NCBI RefSeq assembly: GCF_003491345.1
Contig: NZ_CP025513.1
Coordinates: forward strand, 671,501 to 735,500
Origin: Neorhizobium sp. SOG26
GTDB taxonomy: Bacteria; Pseudomonadota; Alphaproteobacteria; Rhizobiales; Rhizobiaceae
DNA: 64,000 bases
Direction: 5' to 3'
Shown here: positions 8,762-18,080 of the stretch, piece after piece
How the letters are laid out: each line of letters starts with the position of its first letter
How positions within the stretch are numbered: position 1 is the first letter of the stretch
Position numbers and translations under genes: made by a program
The notes under the pieces: generated by a model
What the model was told of the DNA's origin: nothing
The model's database searches: none
The model's input: the letters and a program-made list of their open reading frames with translations, nothing else

Positions 8762-8782
8762 TTAACTGGTCTTACCAGTTAA
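8762..8782. promoter_or_regulatory. palindromic GntR/FadR-type operator
   Basis: The half-sites TTAACTGGT and ACCAGTTAA are perfect inverted repeats separated by CTT, giving the TGGT-N3-ACCA core of FadR-subfamily regulators. It lies about 45 bases upstream of the GntR gene. An ACCAGATAA half-copy follows directly. This fits autoregulation of the whole GntR-TRAP-idnD-uxuA operon. Confidence 0.7.
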
Positions 8783-8855
8783 CCAGATAATATGCTTGAG
8801 AAGAACAATGTCAACGGGTGTTTACTAGAGGTTGCCAAAGAGCAGTTGCTGCTGC

Positions 8856-9854
8856 TTATGTGGTTGGAAGCCCAAAGATTTGAGGCTTAAACGCCACCGT
8901 CTTGCTCGACCGTCCTTCACCAGCGGTCGCCTCCCGCACAAGCCTCGCGGCAATCTCACCGATCTCCCGCCGTGACGATTCCGATGTCGCGATCTTCACC
9001 GGTAGCGCATGCGCCAGTTCCAGACCGTTGAAGCCGGCGATCAGGATCTCGTCCGGCACGCTGACACCAAGCTCCATGCAGGCGAACAGTCCGCCAGCGG
9101 CCATGTCGTCGTTGGAGTAATAGATGCAGTCGAGCCCAGCCGATGCCTTCACCATCTCCATCGTAAGGCGCTTGCCGAGCACGATGGAAGAGGACCCGGG
9201 GTCGATGTGTTTGGCTGCAAAGCGCAGTCCGTGTTGGTCGAGAACACGCTCGAAGCCCCGCCTGCGCTTCTCGGCTCGGGTATCCCGGTTCAGCGCGCTG
9301 CCGATATAGCCGAAACGCCTGCGGCCCGCGGCAATCAGAGCCCGCGCCATGTCCTCTCCGGCGCCGCCTTGCGACAGCCCGACACAATGATCAACCGGCT
9401 CCCCATCCAGATCCATGATCTGGATGACCGGGATGTCCGCGTCCTTCAGCATGCGACGCGTGTCTTCCGGCTGGTCGAGTCCGGTGACGATGATCGCCGA
9501 CGGCTGCCAGGAGAGCATGTCGCGGATCACCTCGCGCTCCTTGTCCACATCATAGTCGGATATACCGAAGACGGCTTGCATCCCGGAACCTTCAAGGCCG
9601 GCTGAAATGCCAGCCATTACCTCCGGAAACACGATATTCGACATGCTCGGCACAACGACCGCCACCAGCTTCGTCCGTTGCGCCGACATCGACAGAGCCA
9701 GTCGGTTTGCAACGTAGCTCAGTTGCTTGGCCGCCTGCAGCACTTTTGCGCGTGTTTCTGGTGAGACATCCGTCGTGCCCCGCAATGCCCGCGAGGCCGT
9801 CATCTTGCTGACGCCGGCGGCGGAGGCGACCTCTTCCAGTGTAGCTTTGCGCAT
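8856..9854 (-). CDS. LacI-family regulator, probably of the C4 sugar-acid operon
   Basis: This 332-residue repressor has an N-terminal LacI helix-turn-helix (TLEEVASAAGVSKMTASRAL) with hinge helix near residues 45-58, then a periplasmic-binding-like sensor domain. It resembles the gluconate-repressor branch. The ATG at 9854 follows GAGGGGACGG and matches the normal LacI start; a longer frame upstream lacks a ribosome site. It is divergent from ltnD, with a tandem CCGG-centred operator in the 167-base gap, so it most likely controls the otn/den operon and itself, with a four-carbon sugar acid or its derivative as inducer. Confidence 0.9.
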   Translation of the reverse strand: MRKATLEEVASAAGVSKMTASRALRGTTDVSPETRAKVLQAAKQLSYVANRLALSMSAQRTKLVAVVVPSMSNIVFPEVMAGISAGLEGSGMQAVFGISDYDVDKEREVIRDMLSWQPSAIIVTGLDQPEDTRRMLKDADIPVIQIMDLDGEPVDHCVGLSQGGAGEDMARALIAAGRRRFGYIGSALNRDTRAEKRRRGFERVLDQHGLRFAAKHIDPGSSSIVLGKRLTMEMVKASAGLDCIYYSNDDMAAGGLFACMELGVSVPDEILIAGFNGLELAHALPVKIATSESSRREIGEIAARLVREATAGEGRSSKTVAFKPQIFGLPTT

Positions 9855-9963
9855 TTTCCGTCCCCTCGACGGCCGACGATCCCGCATAAGCCATACGCTC
9901 ACGAGCAGGGGAAAGTAAACCGGACGGGGCTTGACTTCTTCGACAAAAACCAATGGTGATAGC

Positions 9964-9981
9964 GATACCGGTACCGGTAAC
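9964..9981. promoter_or_regulatory. LacI-type operator of the otn/den operon
   Basis: TACCGGTACCGGTA at 9966-9979 is a perfect 14-base palindrome made of two overlapping TACCGGTA units, each with the central CG of LacI-family operators and resembling the gluconate-repressor core. It lies about 45 bases before the GTG start of ltnD and about 110 bases upstream of the divergent LacI gene. The promoter itself was not assigned. Confidence 0.65.
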
Positions 9982-10021
9982 ACCGTATCGGAACTTGAGT
10001 TGCACCTGGGGAGGAGCAGCC

Positions 10022-10936
10022 GTGCAGGAAGCTGAGAAGATCGCCGTGATCGGGCTCGGATCCATGGGTTGGGGCGCGGCCGTGTCCCTGCTCAGGGCTG
10101 GCTTTCGCGTAACGGGTTGCGACGTGCGCCCGGATGTTCTGCAGCGTTTGGAAGATGCCGGCGGCACACCCTGCGGGACCGCTTCAGAGGCGGCCAAGGA
10201 TGCTGCTGCGGTCTTCATTTACGTGGTCAATAGTGCGCAGGCCGAAGAGGTTCTTCTCGGACAAGGTGGAGCGCTTGAGACCGCGGATCCCGGCACGGTT
10301 TTCATGCTCTGCAGCACCATGGCGCCAAGCGCCACGGTCTCGCTCGCCGATCGGCTGGAGGCTGCGGGGATGCTGGTCATCGATGCGCCCGTGTCAGGAG
10401 GACACCTGAAGGCCCTTTCGGGCGAAATCACGGTCATGGCATCCGGGTCCGATGCTGCCTTCGCCAAGGCGCAAACAGCGCTCGATGCTGTTTCTGCGAA
10501 GGTGTTCCGTCTTGGCGACAAGCCGGGCATGGGCTCGCAGGTCAAGATGATCAACCAACTCCTGGCAGGCGTCCATATTGCCGCAACGGCGGAGGCGATG
10601 ACGCTCGCGGCGAAGACCGGCATCGATCTGCAGACGCTTTATGACGTGCTGCGGGTTTCCGCCGGCTCATCCTGGATGTTCGAGAATCGCGGCGAACACA
10701 TCATTGCGGGCGATTATGCGCCGCGTTCGGCTGTCGACATCTTTGTGAAGGATCTCGGAATCGTCACGGCCGAGGCGGCACGAAACGGGGCGACAACGCC
10801 TCTTGCCAGCATCGCACTTGACCTCTTCAAGGAGGCCTCGGCGGCGGGCCTTGGCCGAGAAGATGATGCGGCAGTCGCAATAATCCTGGCGAAAAAAAGC
10901 GGTGTTTCCCTGCCCGGCATGGAGGGCCAGGCCTGA
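10022..10936 (+). CDS. ltnD: L-threonate dehydrogenase LtnD
   Basis: This 304-residue enzyme belongs to the beta-hydroxyacid dehydrogenase family. It has the N-terminal Rossmann motif IGLGSMGWGAA, the substrate-loop DAPVSGGHLKAL and the catalytic-Lys segment GMGSQVKMINQLL. In otn clusters LtnD oxidises L-threonate to 2-oxo-tetronate. The GTG at 10022 is chosen because GGGGAGGAG precedes it; an upstream ATG in frame would cover the operator. The stop overlaps the otnK start by one base (TGATG). It is the first gene of a ten-gene operon. Confidence 0.86.
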   Translation: MQEAEKIAVIGLGSMGWGAAVSLLRAGFRVTGCDVRPDVLQRLEDAGGTPCGTASEAAKDAAAVFIYVVNSAQAEEVLLGQGGALETADPGTVFMLCSTMAPSATVSLADRLEAAGMLVIDAPVSGGHLKALSGEITVMASGSDAAFAKAQTALDAVSAKVFRLGDKPGMGSQVKMINQLLAGVHIAATAEAMTLAAKTGIDLQTLYDVLRVSAGSSWMFENRGEHIIAGDYAPRSAVDIFVKDLGIVTAEAARNGATTPLASIALDLFKEASAAGLGREDDAAVAIILAKKSGVSLPGMEGQA

Positions 10937-12204
10937 TGGTGACGTTGCTCGGCTGCATTGCCGATGACTTCACCGGCGCCACGGATCTCGCCGCCTTGCT
11001 GGCGCGCAGCGGCCTGCCGGTCTCGCTGCGCATAGGCGTGCCGCAGGATGATCCTGATGATGCGGCGGCTCTGGAAGTCATCGCGTTGAAGATCCGCACC
11101 GTTCCCGCAGCGGACGCTGTTCAACAGGCCCGCGACGCAGCCCACTGGCTGAAGCGTGCCGGTGCAACGCGATTCTTCTGGAAATATTGTTCGACATTCG
11201 ACAGCACCGCCGCCGGAAACATCGGCCCCGTGGCCGAGATGCTGATGCACGAAGTCGGCGCCGACCAGACGATCTATTGCCCGGCCTTTCCAGAGAATGG
11301 GCGCAGCGTCTTTATGGGGCACCTGTTCGTCGGCGAGCAACTGCTCGCGGAAAGCCCAATGAAGGATCACCCGCTGACGCCCATGAGGGACTCCAGTCTC
11401 GTGCGGTTGCTCGAACCACAGGTGCGCGGGAAGGTGGGGTTGGCCAACCGCCATGCGGTCGCGCAAGGCCAAGCCGCTTTGAATGAGCGGCTTCAGGAGC
11501 TCGTCACGGGCGAGGTCTCTCACGTCATCGTCGATGCCGTTTCCGAAACTGACCTCAACATAATTGCCGAAGCCGCGGCGGACATGCCGCTGGTGACGGG
11601 CGGCAGTGCAATCGCCGGCCAACTGGCGCAGGTTTATCTGCAGCGAGGACTGATCGCCAAACCCGAAGGCCGGGTGTCGCTAAACGTCCCGGCAGGCGGA
11701 CAGCTGGTGCTTTCCGGCAGTTGCTCAGCGATGACGCGCAGGCAGGTCACTTCCTACAGCGCCACGAGCGCCAGCCTTAAGCTCGATCCTCTACGCCTTG
11801 CGGATGAGGGCGAGGTTGCCGCCGGTGAATGGCTCGAGAGGCAGCCATCCGAAGGTGCCAAGGTCATCTATGCAACAGCCGAACCGGACGAGGTGCGCAG
11901 CGCGCAGCAGAAGCTCGGCACCGAGCGCGCCGGCCAACTTGTCGAGCAGGCGATGGCGCATCTGGCGCGGCGGGCGTTCGATCTGGGCGTGCGCCGGTTC
12001 GTGGTGGCAGGCGGTGAGACGGCTGGCGCGATAACACAGGCCCTGGGCATCACACGTCTGGAGATCGGGCCTGAGATCGCGCCGGGTGTTCCCTGGGTTT
12101 TTGCTGATATGGAGGGCGAGCGCGTCGCATTGGCGTTGAAATCAGGCAATTTCGGCAGTGAAACCTTCTTCGATGACGCCTTCAAGCTTCTGGAGGCTGC
12201 ATGA
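10936..12204 (+). CDS. otnK: 3-oxo-tetronate kinase OtnK
   Basis: OtnK is the ATP-dependent kinase of the DUF1537 (four-carbon acid sugar kinase) family and phosphorylates 3-oxo-tetronate at O4. The 422 residues show the N-terminal signature CIADDFTGATDLAALL and the C-terminal nucleotide-binding part FVVAGGETAGAI with EIAPGVPW. The length is typical. It overlaps ltnD by one base and the decarboxylase otnC by four (ATGA), indicating tight translational coupling. Confidence 0.93.
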   Translation: MVTLLGCIADDFTGATDLAALLARSGLPVSLRIGVPQDDPDDAAALEVIALKIRTVPAADAVQQARDAAHWLKRAGATRFFWKYCSTFDSTAAGNIGPVAEMLMHEVGADQTIYCPAFPENGRSVFMGHLFVGEQLLAESPMKDHPLTPMRDSSLVRLLEPQVRGKVGLANRHAVAQGQAALNERLQELVTGEVSHVIVDAVSETDLNIIAEAAADMPLVTGGSAIAGQLAQVYLQRGLIAKPEGRVSLNVPAGGQLVLSGSCSAMTRRQVTSYSATSASLKLDPLRLADEGEVAAGEWLERQPSEGAKVIYATAEPDEVRSAQQKLGTERAGQLVEQAMAHLARRAFDLGVRRFVVAGGETAGAITQALGITRLEIGPEIAPGVPWVFADMEGERVALALKSGNFGSETFFDDAFKLLEAA

Positions 12205-12851
12205 GCGAGGAAGCGTTGTTACGAGAAGACATTTGCCGGATGGCAAAGTCGCTCTACGACCGGGGGCTGACGGCTGGTTCTTCGGGCAACATCTCCGCGC
12301 GCTTGTCGGACGGGCGGCTTCTCGTAACGCCGACGGGCAGTTCCTTTGGCCGGCTGGACCCGGCCCGCCTAGCCTGTTTCGAGGTGGATGGGAAACAGAC
12401 AGGCGGCGACAAGCCGACGAAGGAGATGCCGCTGCACTCCGCCTTCTACGAGACGCGGCCTGGCAAGACAGGTGCCGTGGTACACCTTCATTGCAGCCAC
12501 TGCGTGGCACTCTCGCTGCTGCCGGAAGTCGATCCTGACAACATGGTGCCGCCGCTCACAGCCTATTCCATCATGAAGCTCGGCAAGGTGAAACTCTTGC
12601 CGTATTTCATGCCGGGCGACCCGGCCATGGGTGACGCTATCCGGGGACTCGCAGGCAAACGCAGTGCCGTGATGCTCGCGGCGCACGGTCCCGTCGTCGC
12701 TGGAAAGGATCTGGAAGCCGCCGTTTATGCGATCGAAGAGCTTGAAGAGACGGCCAGGCTTGCCCTGCTAACACGTGGCGCCAATCCGGACCTGCTCAGT
12801 GCCGGTCAGATCGAGCAGATCGTCCGCACCTATGACGTCGAGTGGGACTGA
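12201..12851 (+). CDS. otnC: 3-oxo-tetronate 4-phosphate decarboxylase OtnC
   Basis: This 216-residue class II aldolase-fold enzyme converts 3-oxo-tetronate 4-phosphate to dihydroxyacetone phosphate and CO2. It shows GSSGNISARL near the N-terminus, the metal-binding histidines in VVHLHCSHC and a third in AAHGPVVAG. Its position right after otnK makes the assignment much more specific than the fold alone, which also includes fuculose-phosphate aldolases. The start overlaps otnK by four bases, and otnI follows after one base. Confidence 0.92.
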   Translation: MSEEALLREDICRMAKSLYDRGLTAGSSGNISARLSDGRLLVTPTGSSFGRLDPARLACFEVDGKQTGGDKPTKEMPLHSAFYETRPGKTGAVVHLHCSHCVALSLLPEVDPDNMVPPLTAYSIMKLGKVKLLPYFMPGDPAMGDAIRGLAGKRSAVMLAAHGPVVAGKDLEAAVYAIEELEETARLALLTRGANPDLLSAGQIEQIVRTYDVEWD

Positions 12852-12852
12852 T

Positions 12853-13632
12853 ATGGCACGCTTCTCCGCAAATCTCGGGTTTCTATGGCAGGAGCTGCCG
12901 TTGCCGGATGCCATCCGCGCCGCAAAGGCGGCCGGATTCGACGCCGTCGAATGCCACTGGCCTTATGAAGTGCCAGTCGAAGCGGTGCGTTCGGCGCTGC
13001 GCGAGACAGGCCTGAAGATGCTTGGCATCAACACGATCCGAGGAGATGTCGCGGCGGGTGAAAACGGCCTTGCGGCGCTGCCGGGCCGCGAGAACCAAGC
13101 ACGAGATGCGATCCAGCAGGCGGTCGCTTATGCCACGGAAATCGGTGCGGTCAACGTGCATGTGATGGCAGGCAGGGCATCGGGCGAGGCTGCGCGCGAG
13201 ACCTTCATCGCCAACCTCCAGTTCGCGTGCGAGCTTGCGGCAGAGCCCGGCATCATGATTCTGATCGAGCCACTGAACCATCGGGATGCGCCGGGCTATT
13301 TCCTGCAGACTTGCGAGCAGGCGCTGGAGGTGATCGAGGCGGTCGGGCGGCCGAACATCGAGCTGATGTTCGACTGCTACCACCTGCAGATCATGCAAGG
13401 TGACTTGACCTTCAGGTTGCAAACGTATCTGAATTCGATCGGACATATCCAGATTGCGTCGGTCCCTGATCGACGCGAACCGGACCATGGGGAGATCAAC
13501 TACCACCACATCCTGGCGCAACTGAACGAGCTTGGTTACCGGCAGCCGATCGGCGCCGAATACAGGCCGGCAACGTCGACAGATGCAGGATTGGGTTGGC
13601 TGAAGACGTTTCGGGAGAAGACATCGCTTTGA
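12853..13632 (+). CDS. otnI: 2-oxo-tetronate isomerase OtnI (Hyi family)
   Basis: This 259-residue TIM-barrel protein of the hydroxypyruvate isomerase/AP endonuclease 2 family isomerises 2-oxo-tetronate to 3-oxo-tetronate, the substrate of OtnK. It shows FSANLGFLWQELPL at the start, the metal-site glutamate in ILIEPLNHRD and DCYHLQIMQGD further on. The ATG at 12853, one base after the otnC stop, gives the normal family length. A plain hydroxypyruvate isomerase is the alternative, but the neighbours favour OtnI. Confidence 0.9.
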   Translation: MARFSANLGFLWQELPLPDAIRAAKAAGFDAVECHWPYEVPVEAVRSALRETGLKMLGINTIRGDVAAGENGLAALPGRENQARDAIQQAVAYATEIGAVNVHVMAGRASGEAARETFIANLQFACELAAEPGIMILIEPLNHRDAPGYFLQTCEQALEVIEAVGRPNIELMFDCYHLQIMQGDLTFRLQTYLNSIGHIQIASVPDRREPDHGEINYHHILAQLNELGYRQPIGAEYRPATSTDAGLGWLKTFREKTSL

Positions 13633-13688
13633 CCTCGTCGAGAGGTGAAGTCCAGGGTGATACGGCTGAACTGGGAGGAGAAGGCCGA

Positions 13689-14675
13689 ATGCATGTAATG
13701 GTCTTGGGTGGAGCAGGCATGATCGGTCGCAAGCTTGTGGAAATGCTTGCGCGGGAACCGGGCGTGCTCGGCGGCTCGATCGAGCGCTTGACGCTTGTCG
13801 ACGCGTTTCAACCACCCGTACCAGAGGCTCTGCAGTCCATCTCGACGGCAATGACCGCCGACCTTTCTCAGAACGGTGTCGCCGAGAAGGTGATCGCTCT
13901 GCGACCGGACATCATCTTCCACTTGGCAGCCGTTGTTTCGGGTGAAGCGGAGGCCGATTTCGACAAAGGCTATTCCGTCAACCTCGACGGCAGTTGTGCG
14001 CTTTTCGAAGCCATCCGGCAGCAGGGGCAGAATGCAGACTATGTGCCGCGGGTGGTCTTCGCCTCATCGATCGCTGTCTTCGGGACCCCCTTCCCGGAAG
14101 TCATTCCAGGCGAGTTCTTCACGACACCGCTCACCAGCTATGGCACCCAAAAAGCAATCATCGAGCTGTTGCTTGCCGACTATTCCCGCCGCGGCATCTT
14201 TGATGGCATCGGCATCCGCCTGCCGACGATCTGCGTGCGCCCGGGCGCTCCGAACAAGGCCGCATCCGGGTTCTTTTCGAACATCCTGCGCGAACCATTG
14301 GTTGGCAAGGAAGCCGTCCTGCCGGTCAGCGAGAATGTGCGCCACTGGTTCGCGAGCCCGCGCTCGGCGGTCAACTTCTTCATTCATGCCGCGACGATCG
14401 ATACGGCAGCCGTGGGACCGCGCCGCAACCTGACCATGCCGGGGCTTTCTGCCCTGGTCGGAGAAGAGATCGAGGCTTTGCGTCGTGTCGCGGGTGACAA
14501 GGCCGTTGCGCTCATCAAGCGCGAGACCGATCCTGTCATCGAAAAGATCGTCGCCGGTTGGCCGACACAGTTCGATGCCAGCCGCGCCGAGGCGCTGGGT
14601 TTCCAGGCGGAGAAGGATTTCGACCAGATCCTGCAGGCGCATATCGAAGATGAACTGGGTGGGAGGATCGCTTGA
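13689..14675 (+). CDS. denD: D-erythronate dehydrogenase DenD
   Basis: This 328-residue extended short-chain (epimerase-like) dehydrogenase shows the NAD-binding motif [10 protein letters not shown] and the catalytic Tyr-Lys pair in SYGTQKAII. In D-erythronate clusters this family (DenD) oxidises D-erythronate to 2-oxo-tetronate, which then uses the same OtnI-OtnK-OtnC steps. The ATG at 13689 follows GGGAGGAGAAGG. Having both LtnD and DenD in one operon implies use of both L-threonate and D-erythronate. The stop overlaps the start of the next gene. Confidence 0.86.
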   Translation: MHVMVLGGAGMIGRKLVEMLAREPGVLGGSIERLTLVDAFQPPVPEALQSISTAMTADLSQNGVAEKVIALRPDIIFHLAAVVSGEAEADFDKGYSVNLDGSCALFEAIRQQGQNADYVPRVVFASSIAVFGTPFPEVIPGEFFTTPLTSYGTQKAIIELLLADYSRRGIFDGIGIRLPTICVRPGAPNKAASGFFSNILREPLVGKEAVLPVSENVRHWFASPRSAVNFFIHAATIDTAAVGPRRNLTMPGLSALVGEEIEALRRVAGDKAVALIKRETDPVIEKIVAGWPTQFDASRAEALGFQAEKDFDQILQAHIEDELGGRIA

Positions 14676-15436
14676 GCATGGAATGGACCAAGATTGCACT
14701 GGTTACCGGTGGCGGGACGGGGGTCGGCAAGGCGATCGCCAAGGCTCTGGGCGTTGCAGGTTACAAGGTGGTCATTTCAGGCCGGCGAAAGGAAGTGCTG
14801 GAAAGCGCGGCATCTGAGCTGGAAGCTGCCACCGGCAGCGAATATCTTGCCGTGCCGGCCGATGTTGGAGATGCTGCTTCGGTGCGAAGGCTATTCGATA
14901 CGATCGCCGAAAAGTACGGGCGGATCGACCTTCTGGTGAACAATGCGGGCATGAATGTGCCGAACGTGCCAATCGAGGAACTTGAGGTCGAGCACTGGCA
15001 TGCGATCGTCGCTGCAAACCTGACGGGCGCCTTCCTGTGCACCCAACAGGCAGTGCGGATGATGAAAAGCCAGACGCCGCGTGGCGGGCGCATCATTAAT
15101 AACGGGTCGATTTCGGCGACCACGCCGCGTCCGCATACGGCGCCTTACACGGCGACCAAGCATGCGATCACCGGCTTGACCAAGTCGACGGCGCTCGACG
15201 GACGCGACTTCGATATCGCATGCGGCCAGATCGATATCGGCAACGCCGCAACCGATATGACCAAGAAGATGCAGGCGGGCGTCATGCAGGCGAATGGCGA
15301 GGTGGCGATCGAGGCTACCATGGATGCAACGCACGTTGCAGACGCGGTGGTCTACATGGCGAGCCTGCCACTTAGCGCCAACGTGCTGACGATGACCGTG
15401 ATGGCGACCAAAATGCCGTTCGTCGGACGAGGGTAA
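14672..15436 (+). CDS. SDR-family oxidoreductase of the C4 sugar-acid operon
   Basis: This classical short-chain dehydrogenase of 254 residues shows the cofactor motif [21 protein letters not shown], a catalytic serine in NNGSISA and the YTATK Tyr-Lys motif. The substrate is unknown; the operon suggests a sugar acid or sugar alcohol related to erythronate or threonate. The start is set at the TTG at 14672, five bases after GGAGG and overlapping the denD stop; an ATG two codons later (14678) is the alternative, with a longer 11-base spacing. Confidence 0.85.
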   Translation: MSMEWTKIALVTGGGTGVGKAIAKALGVAGYKVVISGRRKEVLESAASELEAATGSEYLAVPADVGDAASVRRLFDTIAEKYGRIDLLVNNAGMNVPNVPIEELEVEHWHAIVAANLTGAFLCTQQAVRMMKSQTPRGGRIINNGSISATTPRPHTAPYTATKHAITGLTKSTALDGRDFDIACGQIDIGNAATDMTKKMQAGVMQANGEVAIEATMDATHVADAVVYMASLPLSANVLTMTVMATKMPFVGRG

Positions 15437-15438
15437 TG

Positions 15439-15456
15439 CTGCGGGACCTTCCGCAG
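15439..15456 (+). other. short intercistronic hairpin
   Basis: CTGCGG and CCGCAG form a 6-bp stem around GACCTT just after the SDR stop. There is no U tract, so it looks like an RNA processing or stabilising element rather than a terminator, and the ABC transporter genes probably remain in the same transcription unit. Confidence 0.3.
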
Positions 15457-15504
15457 ATACATGAAATGGCATGCGTGGTGCTCGATATCTGGGAGGAGTA
15501 GAGT

Positions 15505-16572
15505 ATGGCAGATGTGCAGTTCGCCGATGTGCGGAAATCGTTCGGTTCGTTTCCGGTCATCAAGGGCGTCAACATCGACATTGCCGATGGGGAATTCGTC
15601 ATCCTCGTCGGGCCCTCTGGCTGCGGGAAATCGACGCTTCTGCGGATGCTTGCCGGCTTGGAAAACATATCCGAAGGCGAGATCAGGATCGGCGGACGGG
15701 TCGTCAATACGCTGCCGCCGAAAGAGCGCGACATCGCCATGGTGTTCCAGAACTACGCGCTTTATCCGCACATGACGGTGGAGCAGAACATGGGCTTTTC
15801 GCTCATGCTCAACAAGGCGCCGAAGGCAGAGGCCGAGAAGCGGGTGAAATACGCCGCCGGCATCCTGGGGCTCGACAAGCTGCTCGACCGTTATCCGCGC
15901 CAGCTCTCCGGCGGCCAGCGCCAGCGCGTCGCCATGGGCCGCGCCATCGTGCGCGACCCAGAAGTTTTTCTGTTCGACGAGCCGCTGTCGAACCTCGATG
16001 CGAAGCTGCGCGTGGCGATGCGCGCCGAGATCAAGGAACTGCATCAGCGGCTCAAGACAACGACCGTCTATGTCACGCACGACCAGATCGAAGCCATGAC
16101 CATGGCCGACAAGATCGTCGTCATGCACGATGGTGTTGTGGAGCAGGTGGGCTCGCCGCTGGAACTCTACGACAAGCCGGCGAACCTCTTCGTCGGTGGC
16201 TTCATCGGCTCGCCGGCCATGAACATGATCAAGGGCAGGCTCGACACTGCCGATGGCGGCCGGTTCATCACCAGCGATGGCACAGCGCTGCCCGTGTCGA
16301 ACCCGCCGGCGGCGGCTCAAGGCCGCGATCTGGTCTACGGTCTGCGCCCGGAATACATTTCACTGGCAGATGATGGTCTGCCCGGTGAAATCATCGTCAT
16401 CGAACCTACCGGCTACGAAACGCATCTTTCCCTTCGCCTGGGTGGCAGCGACCTGAACTGCGTATTCCGTGAGCGCGTCACCGCGCGGCCCGGTGAAACT
16501 CTGCGCGTCGCGATCGACGCGACCCATGTGCATCTCTTCGACGCTGAAACGGGTCGAAGATTGACAGACTGA
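15505..16572 (+). CDS. CUT1-type ABC transporter ATP-binding protein (UgpC/MalK-like)
   Basis: This 355-residue ATPase has Walker [10 protein letters not shown], signature [15 protein letters not shown], Walker [13 protein letters not shown] and the switch histidine in [11 protein letters not shown], followed by a C-terminal TOBE domain from about residue 235. It powers the importer formed by the binding protein and two permeases downstream. A GGGAGGAG ribosome site precedes the ATG. Its place after the otn/den genes suggests import of a four-carbon sugar acid, a polyol or a glycoside that yields one; family alone would only say carbohydrate. Confidence 0.92.
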   Translation: MADVQFADVRKSFGSFPVIKGVNIDIADGEFVILVGPSGCGKSTLLRMLAGLENISEGEIRIGGRVVNTLPPKERDIAMVFQNYALYPHMTVEQNMGFSLMLNKAPKAEAEKRVKYAAGILGLDKLLDRYPRQLSGGQRQRVAMGRAIVRDPEVFLFDEPLSNLDAKLRVAMRAEIKELHQRLKTTTVYVTHDQIEAMTMADKIVVMHDGVVEQVGSPLELYDKPANLFVGGFIGSPAMNMIKGRLDTADGGRFITSDGTALPVSNPPAAAQGRDLVYGLRPEYISLADDGLPGEIIVIEPTGYETHLSLRLGGSDLNCVFRERVTARPGETLRVAIDATHVHLFDAETGRRLTD

Positions 16573-16659
16573 CGTTGGGCGGCGGTTCGGGAAGAGGAGC
16601 CCGATCAGCCGCTCAGCACGCAACCCGCTACGGGTGCAGCAGGCTGTCGTTCGCCAGCG

Positions 16660-16696
16660 GGAGGCGGATGACAGAGAGTTCGCTCCCGCTTTGCAA
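16660..16696 (+). other. inverted repeat between ATPase and binding-protein genes
   Basis: AGCGGGAG near 16660 can pair with CTCCCGCT near 16688 across about 20 bases, within the 137-base gap between the ATPase and binding-protein genes. It may be an mRNA processing or stability element. No terminator is visible. Confidence 0.3.
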
Positions 16697-16709
16697 GAGG
16701 AGGAATATT

Positions 16710-18014
16710 ATGACGATCAGAAGACGTGACTTTCTAGCTGCTTCAGCAGCCGTCGCTGGCGCAACCGGCTTCGGCATCCGCCCTTCGTTTGCGCAGGCGG
16801 AACCGAATTACACACCTGAAAGCGGTGCGAGCCTGCGCCTTTTGCGCTGGACACCTTTCGTGAAGGGCGATGAAGAAGCCTGGCTCGCCAACACCAAGAA
16901 GTTTACCGAGGCGACGGGCGTCGAGGTTCGCATCGACAAGGAAAGCTGGGAAGACATCCGTCCGAAAGCCGCCGTCGCGGCCAATGTCGGCTCCGGCCCG
17001 GACCTTGTCATGTGCTGGTTCGATGACGCGCACCAGTATCCGGACAAGCTGGTCGACCTGACCGAACTCGCCAACTATCTCGGCAACAAATACGGCGGCT
17101 GGTATGACGGCGTGAAGGGTTATGCGTCGCGCGGCGATCAGTTCATCGCCATGCCACTCACCGCCATCGGCAACGCCGTCGTTTACCGCGACAGCCACAT
17201 GAAGGCGGCAGGCTTCAGCGAATTCCCGAAGGATACGGCAGGCTTCCTGGAGCTCTGCAAGGCGTTGAAGGCGAAGGGCACACCCGCCGGCTTCCCGCAT
17301 GGCAAGGCCGTGGGTGACGGCAATAACTATGCCCACTGGCTGTTGTGGAGCCACGGCGGCAAGATGGTCGATGAAAGCGGCAAGGTGACGATCAATAGTC
17401 CCGAAACGCTGGCATCGATCAACTATGCCAAGGAGCTCTACGCCACCTTCATCCCGGGCACGGAAAGCTGGCAGGACGTCAACAACAACCGCGCCTTCCT
17501 GGCAAACCAGGTCTCGCTGACGGCCAACGGCGTCTCCGTCTATTACACCGCCAAGGCAGATCCGAAGCTTGCCGAGATTGCCCAGGATATCCGCTCGACC
17601 AACTTCCCGGTCGGCCCGGTCGGCCAGAGCGTCGAACTGCACCAGACCAGTTCGCTGCTGCTGTTCAAGCACACCAAGTACCCGGAAGCTGCCAAGGCCT
17701 ACATCAAGTTCATGATGGAAGCGGACCAGATGAACGCGTGGCTGGAGGGCTCGAGTGCCTATTGCTGCCAGCCGCTGAAGGCCTACGCGAAAAATCCGAT
17801 CTGGACAGCCGACCCGATCCACGCGCCTTACGCGCGCGCCTCGGAAACGCTGCGCCCGAACGGGTATGCCGGCCCGCTGGGTTACGCTTCGGCAGCCACG
17901 ATGGCGGACTATGTGCTCGTCGACATGTATGCGGCAGCCGTCACCGGCCAGTCGTCTCCGGAGGACGCCATGAAGGAAGCGGAACGCCGCGCGAACCGCT
18001 ACTACCGCGTGTAA
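16710..18014 (+). CDS. ABC transporter substrate-binding protein, Tat-exported (CUT1)
   Basis: This 434-residue extracellular solute-binding protein (family 1, maltose-binding type) begins with a twin-arginine signal, TIRRRDFLAASAAVAG, and is probably exported folded and cleaved near SFAQAE. The ATG at 16710 follows AGAGGAGGAA. The ligand is not known; the operon suggests a four-carbon sugar acid or related carbohydrate. A strong hairpin just after its stop may keep this mRNA segment abundant relative to the permease genes. Confidence 0.92.
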   Translation: MTIRRRDFLAASAAVAGATGFGIRPSFAQAEPNYTPESGASLRLLRWTPFVKGDEEAWLANTKKFTEATGVEVRIDKESWEDIRPKAAVAANVGSGPDLVMCWFDDAHQYPDKLVDLTELANYLGNKYGGWYDGVKGYASRGDQFIAMPLTAIGNAVVYRDSHMKAAGFSEFPKDTAGFLELCKALKAKGTPAGFPHGKAVGDGNNYAHWLLWSHGGKMVDESGKVTINSPETLASINYAKELYATFIPGTESWQDVNNNRAFLANQVSLTANGVSVYYTAKADPKLAEIAQDIRSTNFPVGPVGQSVELHQTSSLLLFKHTKYPEAAKAYIKFMMEADQMNAWLEGSSAYCCQPLKAYAKNPIWTADPIHAPYARASETLRPNGYAGPLGYASAATMADYVLVDMYAAAVTGQSSPEDAMKEAERRANRYYRV

Positions 18015-18024
18015 CAGACAAAGC

Positions 18025-18051
18025 GCCTGCGGCACTCATCGTGCCGCAGGC
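18025..18051 (+). other. intercistronic stem-loop after the binding-protein gene
   Basis: GCCTGCGGCAC and GTGCCGCAGGC form a perfect 11-bp stem with a TCATC loop, without a following U run. A structure at this position protects binding-protein mRNA from 3' decay in several ABC operons, such as malE-malF, and gives higher levels of the binding protein than of the permeases. A partial terminator is the alternative. Confidence 0.6.
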
Positions 18052-18080
18052 CAACGACTTTTTCAGGCTGGAGAATAGCA

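Noticed and set aside
8762-8790. TTAAC motifs read as a CtrA box
   Set aside because: The two TTAA units are not spaced by 7 bases. The perfect TGGT-N3-ACCA palindrome fits the adjacent GntR regulator better.
16743-18035. A 430-codon frame on the minus strand
   Set aside because: It is antisense to the Tat-exported binding protein, with no recognisable motif.
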